From: Eopsaltria australis
Taxonomy: Eukaryota > Chordata > Aves > Passeriformes > Petroicidae
Direction: 5' to 3'
NCBI GenBank assembly: GCA_034509425.1
Contig: JAVTVJ010001870.1
Coordinates: forward strand, 144,960-208,959
DNA length: 64,000 bases
Both the position numbers and the translations under genes were made by a program. The notes under the pieces are model-generated. The model was given only the letters and a program-made list of their open reading frames with translations. It was not told where the DNA came from and did no database searches. Position 1 is the stretch's first letter. Each line of letters starts with the position of its first letter. Of this stretch, positions 49,701 to 61,400 are shown one piece after another.

Positions 49701-51264
49701 GAAAGTCAGTTTTCTGCGTGTATGTCTGTGTGAGCCACACGTGCTGCCTATGAGAAAGAGAAATACCTCTACCATCCAGACAGCAATCTGTCAGACTGAG
49801 TACCTGAGGGGCTGTGTGTGTGTCTGTGTGTGTCTGTCTGTGTGTCTGTACCTGTGTGAGCTGCTGCAGCTGCCCTCAGCACAGGGAATGTGTGACAGTG
49901 GCCAGCAATACATTCCCTGGTGGTGCCATTTGAGTTGCACAAGTCATTCCTGTCACAAATTTCTAAGGGCTCCGAGAGAGTCTGTCAAAGCACACTGACA
50001 TGAGTGGGTGGTCAGTTTTAGAGACCCATCCTGAGACACCCAGGCCAATACCAAACTCATTGGGACTCAGCAGGCATGAGGTCAAGGACACCACTCAGAG
50101 AGAGCACATGTTGCATTGCTGGCAGGCAGCGCCATGCACCATTGTGTTCATGGCACTGAGGAGACTGGGGCATTCTATAGCAAGGGCTTTAGAAATGCAT
50201 TTTCTCTGCTGGAGACAAGATAAGGCAATGGAAACTCGATCTTACTGTCTGTCTCCCTACCTCAGTTTCTAGGAGAGACAAAACATGGTCCAACCCTTCC
50301 TGACTCTTGTGGTTAGCTTGATGGATGGAAATTACACAATTGCCTGTCTCTGTGCATTTTGCCTCTCTCTGTTTTGCCTCTCTCAAGTTGTACTTCCCAC
50401 CCTGTCCCCGCTGGGAGTAATTTTTCTCCACAGTGTGTGGGTATCTAGGGGAAGAAGGGTAGAGAAAGGACATATGCAGCCTGAAGAGAATTAGTAGGGC
50501 TGGGGATGAGGAGGAATGGTGAAGAGCTTGGATAGACCCTGCTGTCATAGGAATGATCCAGGTAAACCGTAGGGAAGGCTTAACCTGAATTCCCTCACTC
50601 AACAGAAGATTGTGGGTAGAATAGAGACTCCAGACTACATTTAGATGGCTTTTGTCACACAGAATATAAGCCTGAGAAGCACTAGAACGGACATTTCTCA
50701 CCCCAATCCTAGGCTCTGGGGCATCTCTCACCAACCAACTGCATATTTGTATTTCTCTTAGATGTATGGGAGATGTTGCCAAGGTAAGGGGCCAGATTCT
50801 GACTTCTCTTCCACCTCTGGACACGAGCCTGCCTCTCTGTACTGAACCCAAAGCAAGAGGGAATGTGTGTGTGTAAGCACATGTACTCCAGAGCAGTGGG
50901 CAGCAAACTCACTCTGTATCACATCAGTAACAAAGAGATTCAGCACAGGAGACATTTGCAGGCATGAGCAGAAGAAAACCTTCACGTTCCTTCTCCAGGG
51001 TGAGCGCGTGCCTCAACTCTGAGATACGCTCCCTGCCTCTTGAAATTAATTCAACATTCCTGTGGCTCGGGCGAAAATAACCATAATGAATAATCGGGCT
51101 GTGCTGGCCCTGCTGCAGATTGCCTGGTAGATACAGCCCTCTGCAGGAAGGAAAAAGCCAAGAGACTGCAGCAGTGCTCAGGCTGCTGTGCTGGCCATAG
51201 GAACATGATACTCTTATCTCACAGCCTCTGATTTTATCACGAAAATGATCATGCTACCCTGAGT
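40796..51264. other. Intergenic, no gene seen
   Basis: No supported exon lies between the CR1 fragment and the predicted CYTH4 poly(A) site. The longest open frames (about 140-220 codons) have no recognisable domains, and at least one begins only at a non-ATG codon. Content includes a T12 run at about 42077-42088, a possible CR1 tail remnant near 42255-42285, an A- and C-rich low-complexity patch at 47130-47200, a TG/TC repeat at 49812-49860 and AT-rich patches at 47470-47560 and 51030-51120. Confidence 0.55.
49812..49860. repeat. (TG)n/(TGTC)n microsatellite
   Basis: About 49 bp of GT repeat interspersed with CTGT units. Confidence 0.8.
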
Positions 51265-52333
51265 TTTGGGCTTGTTTTAAATACGTTTATTTCTTTCTTT
51301 ACACAACAGACAAAATCCCCTAGACTCCAGATGATAGTATTGTACGCAGACGGAATGAATGCCTCTCCATGTGTGTGTGTGTCTCTGTGTTGGCATGGGG
51401 AAGGCATATGTATCTCCATTTCTTCATGCCAGCTGGCTGCAAAATTTTCAGATACAAAACCCAGGCTTCTGAGCTGCTCAAGGAACTAACCTTTGTTGGG
51501 GAGCCATCAGCCAGAAGGAGAGCTAGTGTTTAGGTTTCTTCCCTAAAGAAATCTGTGGTGGTCCATGAGTCTCAAAAAAGAGAGACAAAACACCCAGAGC
51601 TGCTTCCCTGGTCCCACAGCATCTCTATGCTTAGTTAGCCCTTATGCTGAATAGGGATCCAGTATCTTTAATTTTTTTACATCTATGATTCAGTTACAGA
51701 GCTAGGACTTCCCAGGATTACAGCCCTCACTATATGCTTTAGGAAGGGGGAGAGAGGGATTTCTTCTGAAATGAGGGCTTCTTATCTTACCTTGACCTCT
51801 GGTTTCATGGTGAGTTTCTAAATATCAGTGGCCTCCACCCCACAACCACTACATATCTGTTCATGGAAGAGAAACCTCTGGGGCCTTTCTGTTCTGCAAC
51901 TGACTGGACCATGGTCAGCTGCTCCAAGAGAATCTACATGGACCCTCACAGAAAAATACCCTGGCCTGGTGTGACGACAGGAGGGGCTGGAGACACTGTT
52001 TAGACATTCCTGTCTCCTCTCAGATCCTGTCCCACATGTCTGGGGCTACATGGCAGAACCCAAAGGCCAGTTGCTGTTGAGCCTTTATGTTTGGACCCTG
52101 GCAATCCCATGCCCACGGTTCTGACAGTCCCCAGAGGATTGCACCCTGCGCCTCTGCCTTCAGTTTGGAAAGGCAAGAAGCAAAGAGGGCAAGCTGTCCT
52201 GTCAGTCATCTGCCTGCCAAGGGGGAGGCAGAGGGAACCAAGGCTCCCAAACTTCTTCACTGGAAGAGCCCTGTGTGAGAGGGAAGCTGTCCAATAACCT
52301 ACACCTTTCTGATGCTGGTGGCCAGGTCATGGT
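51265..52333 (-). other. CYTH4: CYTH4 3'UTR
   Basis: From the CYTH4 stop (52334-52336) the minus strand runs without any further homologous coding sequence to AATAAA at 51291-51286, giving a 3'UTR of about 1.07 kb. A variant signal, ATTAAA, at 51672-51667 could end a shorter form of about 0.67 kb. A GT repeat of about 20 bp (+ strand 51370-51390) lies inside. The end is inferred from signals only. Confidence 0.5.
51286..51291 (-). terminator. CYTH4: CYTH4 poly(A) signal (AATAAA)
   Basis: This is the first canonical hexamer on the minus strand after the CYTH4 stop. A TTTCGTGAT and GGCTGTGAG stretch follows about 40-70 nt downstream and may be the GU-rich element. Cleavage is expected near 51265-51275. 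Confidence 0.5.
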
Positions 52334-52406
52334 TCAGTTTTTGCTGGCAATCTTTTTCTTACGGGCAGAGACCAGATCATAGAAAGGATCCCGTGTGATG
52401 CTGGTC
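52334..52406 (-). CDS. CYTH4: CYTH4 coding exon 13 (C-terminus and stop)
   Basis: This 73-bp exon encodes [20 protein letters not shown] plus SKN and TGA. The polybasic tail helps cytohesins bind acidic membranes. The acceptor is CTTATTTCCAG. Confidence 0.97.
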
Positions 52407-55400
52407 CTGGAAATAAGAGGAAATGGGAGCAAAAGTAAGAGATTTAATGGTGGAGAGCAGCACAGACAACCTAACTGAACTTGCACAGAGACACCACTTA
52501 TCAAAATGTAGGACTGGAGATCTGCAGACTCACAGCAGAGAATTTAGCTGTGGCTAGAGATTCTCCAGAAGAGACCTTGAAGCTCTTCAAAGTCAAGGGG
52601 TACCATAGTTGTTAGACAGCTAACATTTCTTTCCACCCCCCTTTTCAAGCTTTGATAAAAGACAGCCAAATAAACTGTGTGATCATTGGTCCCTGGGGCT
52701 GAAAAAAGACAACTCCAGCTTCAAGTTCTCCTCACCGTATTGCCTCAATCCACTCATCACGCTCTGCTGGAGTGGCTGCTGAGATCTTGTAGGACTGATG
52801 CTTGCCTTCGACCACCTTCCCATCCCCATCTGTTTTGCAGGCTTTGATCTTCTGCCCTTTGCAGTTGGGATTGAAGAGTTCAAAGCAGTTCTGTCAGAAA
52901 GGAAACAAAATGAAGCAGTAGGGTAAGACAGGGGACCAAGGAAACTGCTGCCTTCAACCATGGGTGACAGGCTTAGAGAGCTTCCAACGGAGAGGAGTCT
53001 CCGAAATGCAGCAGACCCTATCCTTCCCCATCCCAAAAATTTCCCTATGAGTTAGATGACCTTCCTTCTTAGGTACATACACCCCTCCTGTGAAGGACTG
53101 GACACTAAAACAGGCTTTGTGGAGAGATTATCACTTATCAAAACACCCCTTCTGGGATCTGTCACTCCACTCCACTCATGCAAATCCCTCCCCCTTTTAA
53201 GTAGATGCAACATCCTCTTTTCTGCGTGTCAGCACACAAATAGGAGGCACTTTTCCCAGAGCCATGACACATCAAAGAGTGGGTATCCACTGAAGATACA
53301 CAGAAAAAATGTGTCACTTCCTGGGCAAGTTTCCTAACACCAACAGTTCTGTTTGGTCTACATGTGCTGCAACTCACTGTGGAGAGACCCGAGGAGAGGA
53401 ATTAAACCCACATCTCCTGGAGCCAAGTAAGTGGGAAGTCAGCTGTGTGCACTCATCTTTGCCTCCCTACACACACGTACACACGTGAAAACACACAATG
53501 CAGTCAGCCAAAGGACAGCTCTCTACTCACACCAAAAACGTAAACTAAAAACACAGTTGTGTTTAGATGGGGACACAAGGCAGTTTGGAATGACACCTCC
53601 CCTCTGAGAAACAAGAAGAGTAGGAGCAATTTGTGTAGAGTGGGAGTAATTTGTGTGTATCTTCTCTTCCTTCCAACCATCTGATAGCCTGTGTTAGCAG
53701 AGTGCCAACCAGTGGAGACTTACTGGCTTTTTGGGATCATCCACCTTCCGGACTGAAAGGTTCTCCAAGGGGATAATGCCCAGAGGCTCTTTGTCCTGAA
53801 GGCGAGGAAACATGAATTAAGACCCAACATGCTCCCCAGATCTACGCCACTGTTTAGAACCTCTCTGATTTTCCCTGTGTGGGCCTTTGTGGAAGGGACA
53901 AGGGCAGAGTATGCCCTTCCATCGACACAGTGGGGAGTTCAGTCAACTGGAGATCACAGCTGCAGTGTGCAGCCTCTCTCCTCCTCCAGACTGGAGGTGA
54001 GGAAACAGCACAGCAGAGAGTGGAGGTGTGAGTTCAATCTGGGAGCACAGGGTAAAAGGGGGAAACTTGCTCCCTACCCTCTGCTCCTCCCTGGCCCCTC
54101 AGAGGCTCATAACCACCCCGGACATTTTCCCAACCACCAGTTAAGCCTTTACCGTGGTATATTCAAAGTAATACAGGCAGTTATCAGTCAGGATGAACCA
54201 ACGGCGTTTCCAGGTTTTCACACGTCCTCCTAAAGGCAGGGAGGTTCAAAAGCTATTAGTTACACATTTTTCTGTCTTTCCCCCAGGCTCCAGGCATGCA
54301 CACACAGTCACACCCTCCCAGCTCTCCCTGGAGGTGAGCCCCAAGGAGACACCAAGGTACCACCAATGCGATGCAGTGTGATGGACACTCACACACTGAG
54401 CCAATTTTGCTCTGATGGGGCTGGGAATGGGGAGGGATATGTTTTTGCATCCCCTTTTGAGCAGACAGAGCCTGCAGGAGCTGGGACGAGGGAGCAGGCA
54501 GCTGGTTTCAACAGCAGGTGTCAGCCTCACCCCACTGCAGCAGACAGGAGTGAAGGACAGCAGAGATAACGGTATGTTCCCGGGGGGAGATTTGTGGTGG
54601 GAGGCAGGAAAACGGGGAGGTCAGAGGAGCTAGGGGAGTCCTCCCCCTTACCCAGTTTCAGTAGCCAGCCTTCACGGTTAGGGTTGAAGAAAGTGTGGGT
54701 GAGGTCATTGCCATCGTCCTCTGGTATGGAGAACGGCTCGTTCTTTATGCTCTCAAAGAGATTCTGCCCCAGAGCATTGGTGGGGAAGGAGAGAGAGAGA
54801 GAGAGGGGAAGGAAGAAAGGTTGATTTCTGACAAAGCTTATACACAACTAGCCTAGCTCCATCTGGGTGATCACTCTGTTTTAACAAGGGAAGCTGGGTG
54901 AAGGGCAGGGGAGCACACAATGAGCACTGGGGGTAAAACAGTCCCCAGTCTGCACCTCACAGGGTCTCCAGGAGGGAGTCCTTATCTGCATCTTGTGTAA
55001 CAAAAAGAGTCTCAGTTTGAAAAATCACAGCCACAAAATGGTGCTCCCATAGCCAGACAGGCTGCAGTGACCAAACCCAGCATGTCACAAGTGCTGCTGT
55101 GGGTAGGCACTAGGATGGGACTCAGCACGGCAGAGATGCAGCCCCATTTAGACCCTGGGCTGGTGATGCCAAATACTGCCAGGAAGTGGAATGTAGAGAC
55201 CAGGATGTAGAGCTACCTGGCCACAAGGAGGCACGTTTCACAGAGCCAAAGCTTTGGCACTGAGGAGCACAAAGGGTGATATTCGTAACAGCAGAGTGAC
55301 AGGGAGGCAGCTTACTGGCTCTCAAAGAATACTGCAATGTTGCTCACATTATTGTATTTGCTGTTATTTATTACACAAATCCTCAGCCAAGGAAAAAAAA

Positions 55401-58400
55401 AAAGAGACTACAGGCTCCTGCAACTTTCCTCAAATTGCCTGCAAAAAATGACACTCTGGAGAAAGATCTAAAGCCTCTACCCTGAGGGGATGCTGCTCTG
55501 CAAACCCAGGTGTGGGGTGTAGGCAGCCTCTTTGACACAAGACAGAAGTTATTCTGTCCAGGCTGGTTGGTGAAGCCAGACACATACAGCCAGGCTGCCC
55601 ACCTCTACCTTGGCTCCCAGGGCAGGTCTCATGCCTGCTGAGCCTTTGGGAAAATGCCAGCTGCAGCTTTGCTAACGGATGCATCCCCTGCCTCTGCAAC
55701 TTTGCTTCTCAATGGACCCCAAGGGATGAGAAAATGAGAATTCTTCTTACCTTTAAAAGCTCTTCTGGCAGGTCCCCTCCATTGTCAATGCCTCTGTTGA
55801 TGGATACAAACCTTTCAAAGTGGGGTTTGTCTTTCACATTGGGGTTGTGCAGGCTGGTGTTAAGCATGATGATAGAGAAGGAGAGTACATAACAGGTATC
55901 TAGCAATGAGAAAGAAAATCAGATGGGTGGCACTTGTCTTAGAGGGCAGATCAATCCACACCTAAGGCGGCTTGGTTTCTAGTCACTGCAGAAGACTCAT
56001 TTGCAGGAGAAGGGAGAAAGAGGGACAGAGTTGATTTTCTATTAAGGAGGTGATTTCATGCCCACAGAATAACGGGGCAAGTTGGGCATATTTGGTCTAA
56101 CAATGGCTCTGTCAGCAGGAAAGTTTTTTTAGATGTACATCTGTCAGTGCTATCCTTGCTGTGATGAAGTAATACCTCATGTGAGACTGGGAGCCCTTCT
56201 CCAATCTGATGCCCATGGGGAGGGCCTGGAGCACAGTAGCAAAAGGAGGACTGAAGATGCTCAGTTTATTCAAAAGCTTCACAGGAACTGGGCTGCCTCC
56301 TTTAGCTTAAGAGCAAACAGACTTCCAACTGATGCTGCCTGTGCTTTGTGAGTGGAAAAGGAAGGCTCCTCTCCCTAGTAAACAGCACAGCTCAGCTTTA
56401 CAGGCCTGTTCCCCATAAGTACCTGTGGACTGGAACACTCCTGGGTTACACTTGCAGTACCAGTTGGCAAAGGCCTCCATCATCCGGTCGATCTTCTGCG
56501 CCTCCCCGGGCAGCCGGAAGCTCCAGAGGAACTGTCTGTCAGGAGCAGAGTGCCACAGCATCAGTCAGGTTGGGTCCAAGGGACGTTGATGCCTCCCCTC
56601 AACCCATGCAACACCATGAAAATAAGAGAAGTCATCCCATCACACTGGGGAGACAACATGGGCCATGGAGCAGGAGCTCCGCTCCTCTCTAGAAACTGCC
56701 TGGATACATCAGCCTCAAACACCTTAAATGCAGGAAGTAGAACTGAGCCTCCCAGAAATCACAGCTCTGCTTTCCTAACGAGAGCCCTGCAAAGCAGCAG
56801 AGACCTCAGGAGAAAGAGTCCTGCCAGGAGGTGGCCTGTAATAAAACAAGGTGCCCTAAAACAGTGCCCTAAAACAGTGCCCTAACAGGCACTGAAGACA
56901 GACATGTTTCCTGCTGCAAAAAATAACTTTTTCCATGTCCCCAGACACTGAAGCCACAATGACCCACTTTCCTGCATGTGGGCCATCCAACCACATGAAA
57001 GTGTTTCCCATCTTTGCCAAGAAGTTTTTGACACCTCACAGAGTGACAGCCCTGGAACCAACACACAGCAGAGCCTTGGGAAGCTCCCATTTCAGCCCAA
57101 GAGGGCTTCCTGACCTTCCTGGGTGGTAAAGAAGGCTGAGTAGGTTCCAGCACAGTCCCCTGCACCCAGCATGCTTACTCACCTCAGCGCCTGCACCAGG
57201 TTGAGGTTGGCAAACTGGTGACATGCCACAAAGGCCTGCAGGATCTGAATGTTTGTGGGGTCCCTGTGGGGAGATAGAGGGAAAAGGTCAGAAGACAGCT
57301 TTGACCTTGCTCAGTCTGGATGTCCCTTGGTGTGACAACATGCACCTGGCTCCATCCCAGTCTCACTTGCCCTCCGACCAAGAGGAAGCCAAGGTGCACA
57401 CTCCAGTCTGGGAAGACTGATCCCATTACAGGCAGGAGGAAAGGTAGCCCATACAGCCAGCCTTAGTCACACTCCGAAGATCTTCCCAGGGGTGTCCTGC
57501 CCACCCAGCCCACTGTGGCTGGAGATATGTTCAGTCTTGGCACTTGGCTGACATCTGCCACAGGTCATCCAAAATAGTACTTCAGAGGACAGGGCCTCCA
57601 AGGGGGCTCCTCATCCTGGGCTGCTCACCTCCCACCCAGGTAATCCCCAATGGCTGTCTTGTTCAGGCCTTCACCCTTGTGGAGGAATCTGGCGATCTCC
57701 TGCAGGTCTGAGGACAACACCTGGTGCTCAATCAGGTACTGGATCCCCTGGGAAGGAGAAGTAAGACAAGGAAGTAAAACAGCTCTGTGGTCTAATGAGA
57801 AAGTAGGATCTCAACACTCTGATATCAGCCTTGCTTAGCTTTGATGGATTTGCCTCCTCTGTTACTCTCTAGCCCCTTTATGGGAGACCACAGTCATGCT
57901 CATCTTTATTCAATCCCTCTTCATCCACTATGGGCTTTCAGTCCCATTTTCATTTCAGCCCTAGATTTGGCTAAATGTTTCACTGGGATGGAAATGCAAA
58001 CAAACAAAATAGGGCAATGTAGATTAAAAGTCCAAAAAGGAAAAGTCAAAATAATTAATTTTAATATTTTCAACCAAAACGTCTTAGTGTTGTGTTTCTA
58101 AATGTCTTTTTCCCCCTAAATTAACTTCACTTAAAAGAAAAATTGTCAGTTTAAAAAAAGGCATAATAAAAAAAAGGTACTCAGACAAAAATATGGGCTT
58201 GAGACAACTTGAAACAATTTTTTCCTAGATTTTTCTTCTATGCCACAGAACAGAGAAGGCTGCAATCTTTCCAGCTCTGTCCCTCCTAGACAATAAGGAT
58301 TGAATATGCTTTTCAATGAATATAGAGGGTATGAGTTGGGTTGTGCAAAAAGTCAATACCCTATTTTAGAGAGAATTTCATGATTTTTGAAGGCAGAGAA

Positions 58401-61400
58401 AAAGCTGAGGCTTTTTTCAAAAGATTCTTGACAATATCTAACAATGCTGCAGTTCTCCAGATCACACTGCAATTCTCCTTGCAATATGAAATAAAGGAAT
58501 GAAAATTGTTTTAGATTCATCAAAATACTCTTCAACAGAACCATTTCACTTTCCCTTGCAATAGATATGAAACTATTTTTAAAATGCCCCAAAGAAAAAG
58601 CAGTTTTAAAAGAAAAAAACCAAAATTTTGGTGAGATTTTTCCACTATATTTTCCTTTCTTTTTCCACAGATGGGTTTTCAGTAAGATAAATTTAATTTT
58701 GAAAAGCATTGCAGTGATGATGGGGCCCCATTTTTCAGAAGAAAATGTTTCTCCCCAAAGGTTTTTATCAGCCAGATTCCTAATGCTTACCTACTCTAGC
58801 CTCAGGAACTTTCCATGGGATCTTGGAGATAGGAACCCATTTAAAAGTATCAGCATTGCATGGATGGAGTGCAACCTTAGAATGGAGGGGCAAAGAAATT
58901 TCCTTGCATAGCAGCACCTCCTACTCTATGGCACGTAGCAAGAGGGAGGCAATGATCAGAGATCTGCATTATACAGGCACACACAGTTTATCACATTTTG
59001 ACCAGTCTGATTGGCATTGAACTCACAAAGCTGAACTGGTTTTGGGTTAGAATTAGCTTGGGTATTCCTGCACAGTATGGCACAGTGCCACAGAGAGAGA
59101 TGCCTTGGGGGCTTCAAACCAAGGTCGGACAGATAGGCAGAATAAAACCAACTCTCACGCGGGCTGTAAGTACTGATATCGCTGCTCTGAGATAGCTCCC
59201 ACTGGCAGAGGGATTGCCAGGGGCGTCCCTCTGTCCAGCTGGGGTGTGGACACTGGGGAGGGCATCTTGATGCTCTCAGCAGGGCACAGAGGAGGCATGA
59301 AAAGCCCTCACACAGAGCAGCAGCCACCCGAGATGTTAGCTGTGGTGGTGAGCTGGTGATCAGCTATCGTTTGATAACAGCTTGTGGTTTTCCTTGAACA
59401 GCTCAAGAAGTGCCCTGCCAAGAAGTGAGGAGGAAGGAAGAGGCAACTGTCTTTCTTACATCTTCTCCACTTAATCATGATGGTTTTGGAACTTTCTGGA
59501 GAGGGCTGAAGGCTATGGAGTCTTGGCACCACTGGTCAGAGCCCCAGAAAGTGGGAAATCTATGTTTACTCCACAATTCAACCAAAACCAAAACTGTTTC
59601 CAAAATGACAGAGGCATTCTGTCCTCTTCTGTTCTGAAAGAGCCAAGGAACCTGACACACTCTAAAAACTTCACACTTTCTTCTTAGTTCATCCTCCTCT
59701 ATCATATTATAGCAAGTTCCTAGCCTCCCACAGTCAACAAGGTCTATGCTGAAGGCCATTTGGCTCTCATGGTGTGCTGGCAGAGTTAAACCATCCTCCA
59801 TTTACTTCTCTTAGGTTTGGGTTGAATCGTGTGGCCTGGCCTCTAAGCACATGGTGGGGGGAAGCACCACAGCTTGATCGTATCAGAAGACCTCAGTCAG
59901 GGGCAGGGTGGAGGCTGCTCCTAACAGGGACCTTAGTGAGGCAGGAACCTATCCTCAAAGTGCCCTTCCATAGTTCCTTTGACATCAGTGGCTGCAACTG
60001 GAATAGCAGCCAGCAGAGGCTCTGCCTCCCAGCTTTATCCTCACAGGTGAAATGAACAAATCCTACCTTTTCAGGATCCATGTTGAATTTCTTCCGGCCC
60101 AGGGAGAGAATTTTATCCCTCTGTGACAGCTTGCTGCAAACACAAAAAAGAAGGAAGAGTCAAACTTAGAATAAAGGACCATGTCATTCCACTCACAAGG
60201 TAACTTAGATATCTCAAGGACAGGTATCTGACCAGCCTGAAATAAAGAGAAATCTAAGAGGAGAGAAGGGTATTCCTGGCCTCATTTCCCTGCTTTTGTT
60301 GTGAACCAAATCCTATCAGTGTTTTTGTTGTCTCAACTTCAAAAGAGAGAGTTTGTCAGCAAAGGAAACCTCATTCCACTTGCCTGTTCTGCTCTCCAGG
60401 ATTATTGTCTGCCTCTTGTTTCTCCTCTGCATGTTGGAAACACTCAATCTCTGCAAACACCTCAGCAATCTCTTCCTTTAGCTTCTGCAAAAGAAATATC
60501 AGGAAGATGAATGCAACGGAGGGGAAAACAGTAGACACACACAGAGCATGTCTTACTTCTTCCCTCAGTGATAGGAAAAGGACAGGTTAGGTGGTCATGA
60601 CCAGCCGAGGATGCCAACAAAATGGGCACTGCTCTGAAATGACTCTGCTGGATTCCAGATGAAAACAACTGGAAAGAGAGACAGAAGGATGTTCTCATGT
60701 CTATTGTCAATCAAGACTGGAAAAATCAAGCTTAATCAGTCTGGTGAGTGTCAGAGAACTCACCCCACTGTTGATTTCAGTTCCTCAAACAATGTCAGTG
60801 GTAAGAATCCTTCCATTTTGCCAATTCCTTTTGAGCTTTTATTTTCCATAGCCCTGCTACACATCCAGAAAAGGAGAAGTGGAACTGGTAACTGTGAGAT
60901 CAGTATGAACCTGAAGTGGCTGTATTGTGAAACACAGAGTTTTTAATGTACTTGTCATTTAAATACCATTGAGCAGATACTGCTCTTCAGGTGGAGAAAA
61001 AAAGAGAGGAGGAGTAAAAGTAGAGTAATTACAGCTAGATTTCAAAAAATCAATTGTAGAATTCACTTTCCTTTAGGCCCATAACAGACCATGGCTGCCT
61101 TGGCTGGATATTTTGTGTTACCATGGAAATAAAGTGTCTATATCTCCTTGCTTCCATCCTGCAGTTATGTTCCACCTCAAAGCCAAAGTGCATCACAGCT
61201 CTCTTCCAGGAATCACCCAAAGTCTTCCCCATACAAACCAGAACAGGCAGGGGAAGAAGGGTTATTTTATGGCAGATCCTTTCTCATCAAGGAATGAGGA
61301 TGTGAATGGAGCATGTCATCAGACAGAGAAACTGAATTTCTGCAATATCCCATAATTTAAAAGAGCTTCCGGGTATCAGTTTTGCTCTGGCCATCTTCTA

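Noticed and set aside
50189..50851. 220-codon open frame on the minus strand
   Set aside because: The first codon is TTG, so it is not a normal eukaryotic start. The first ATG is well inside, and the peptide matches no family I know.
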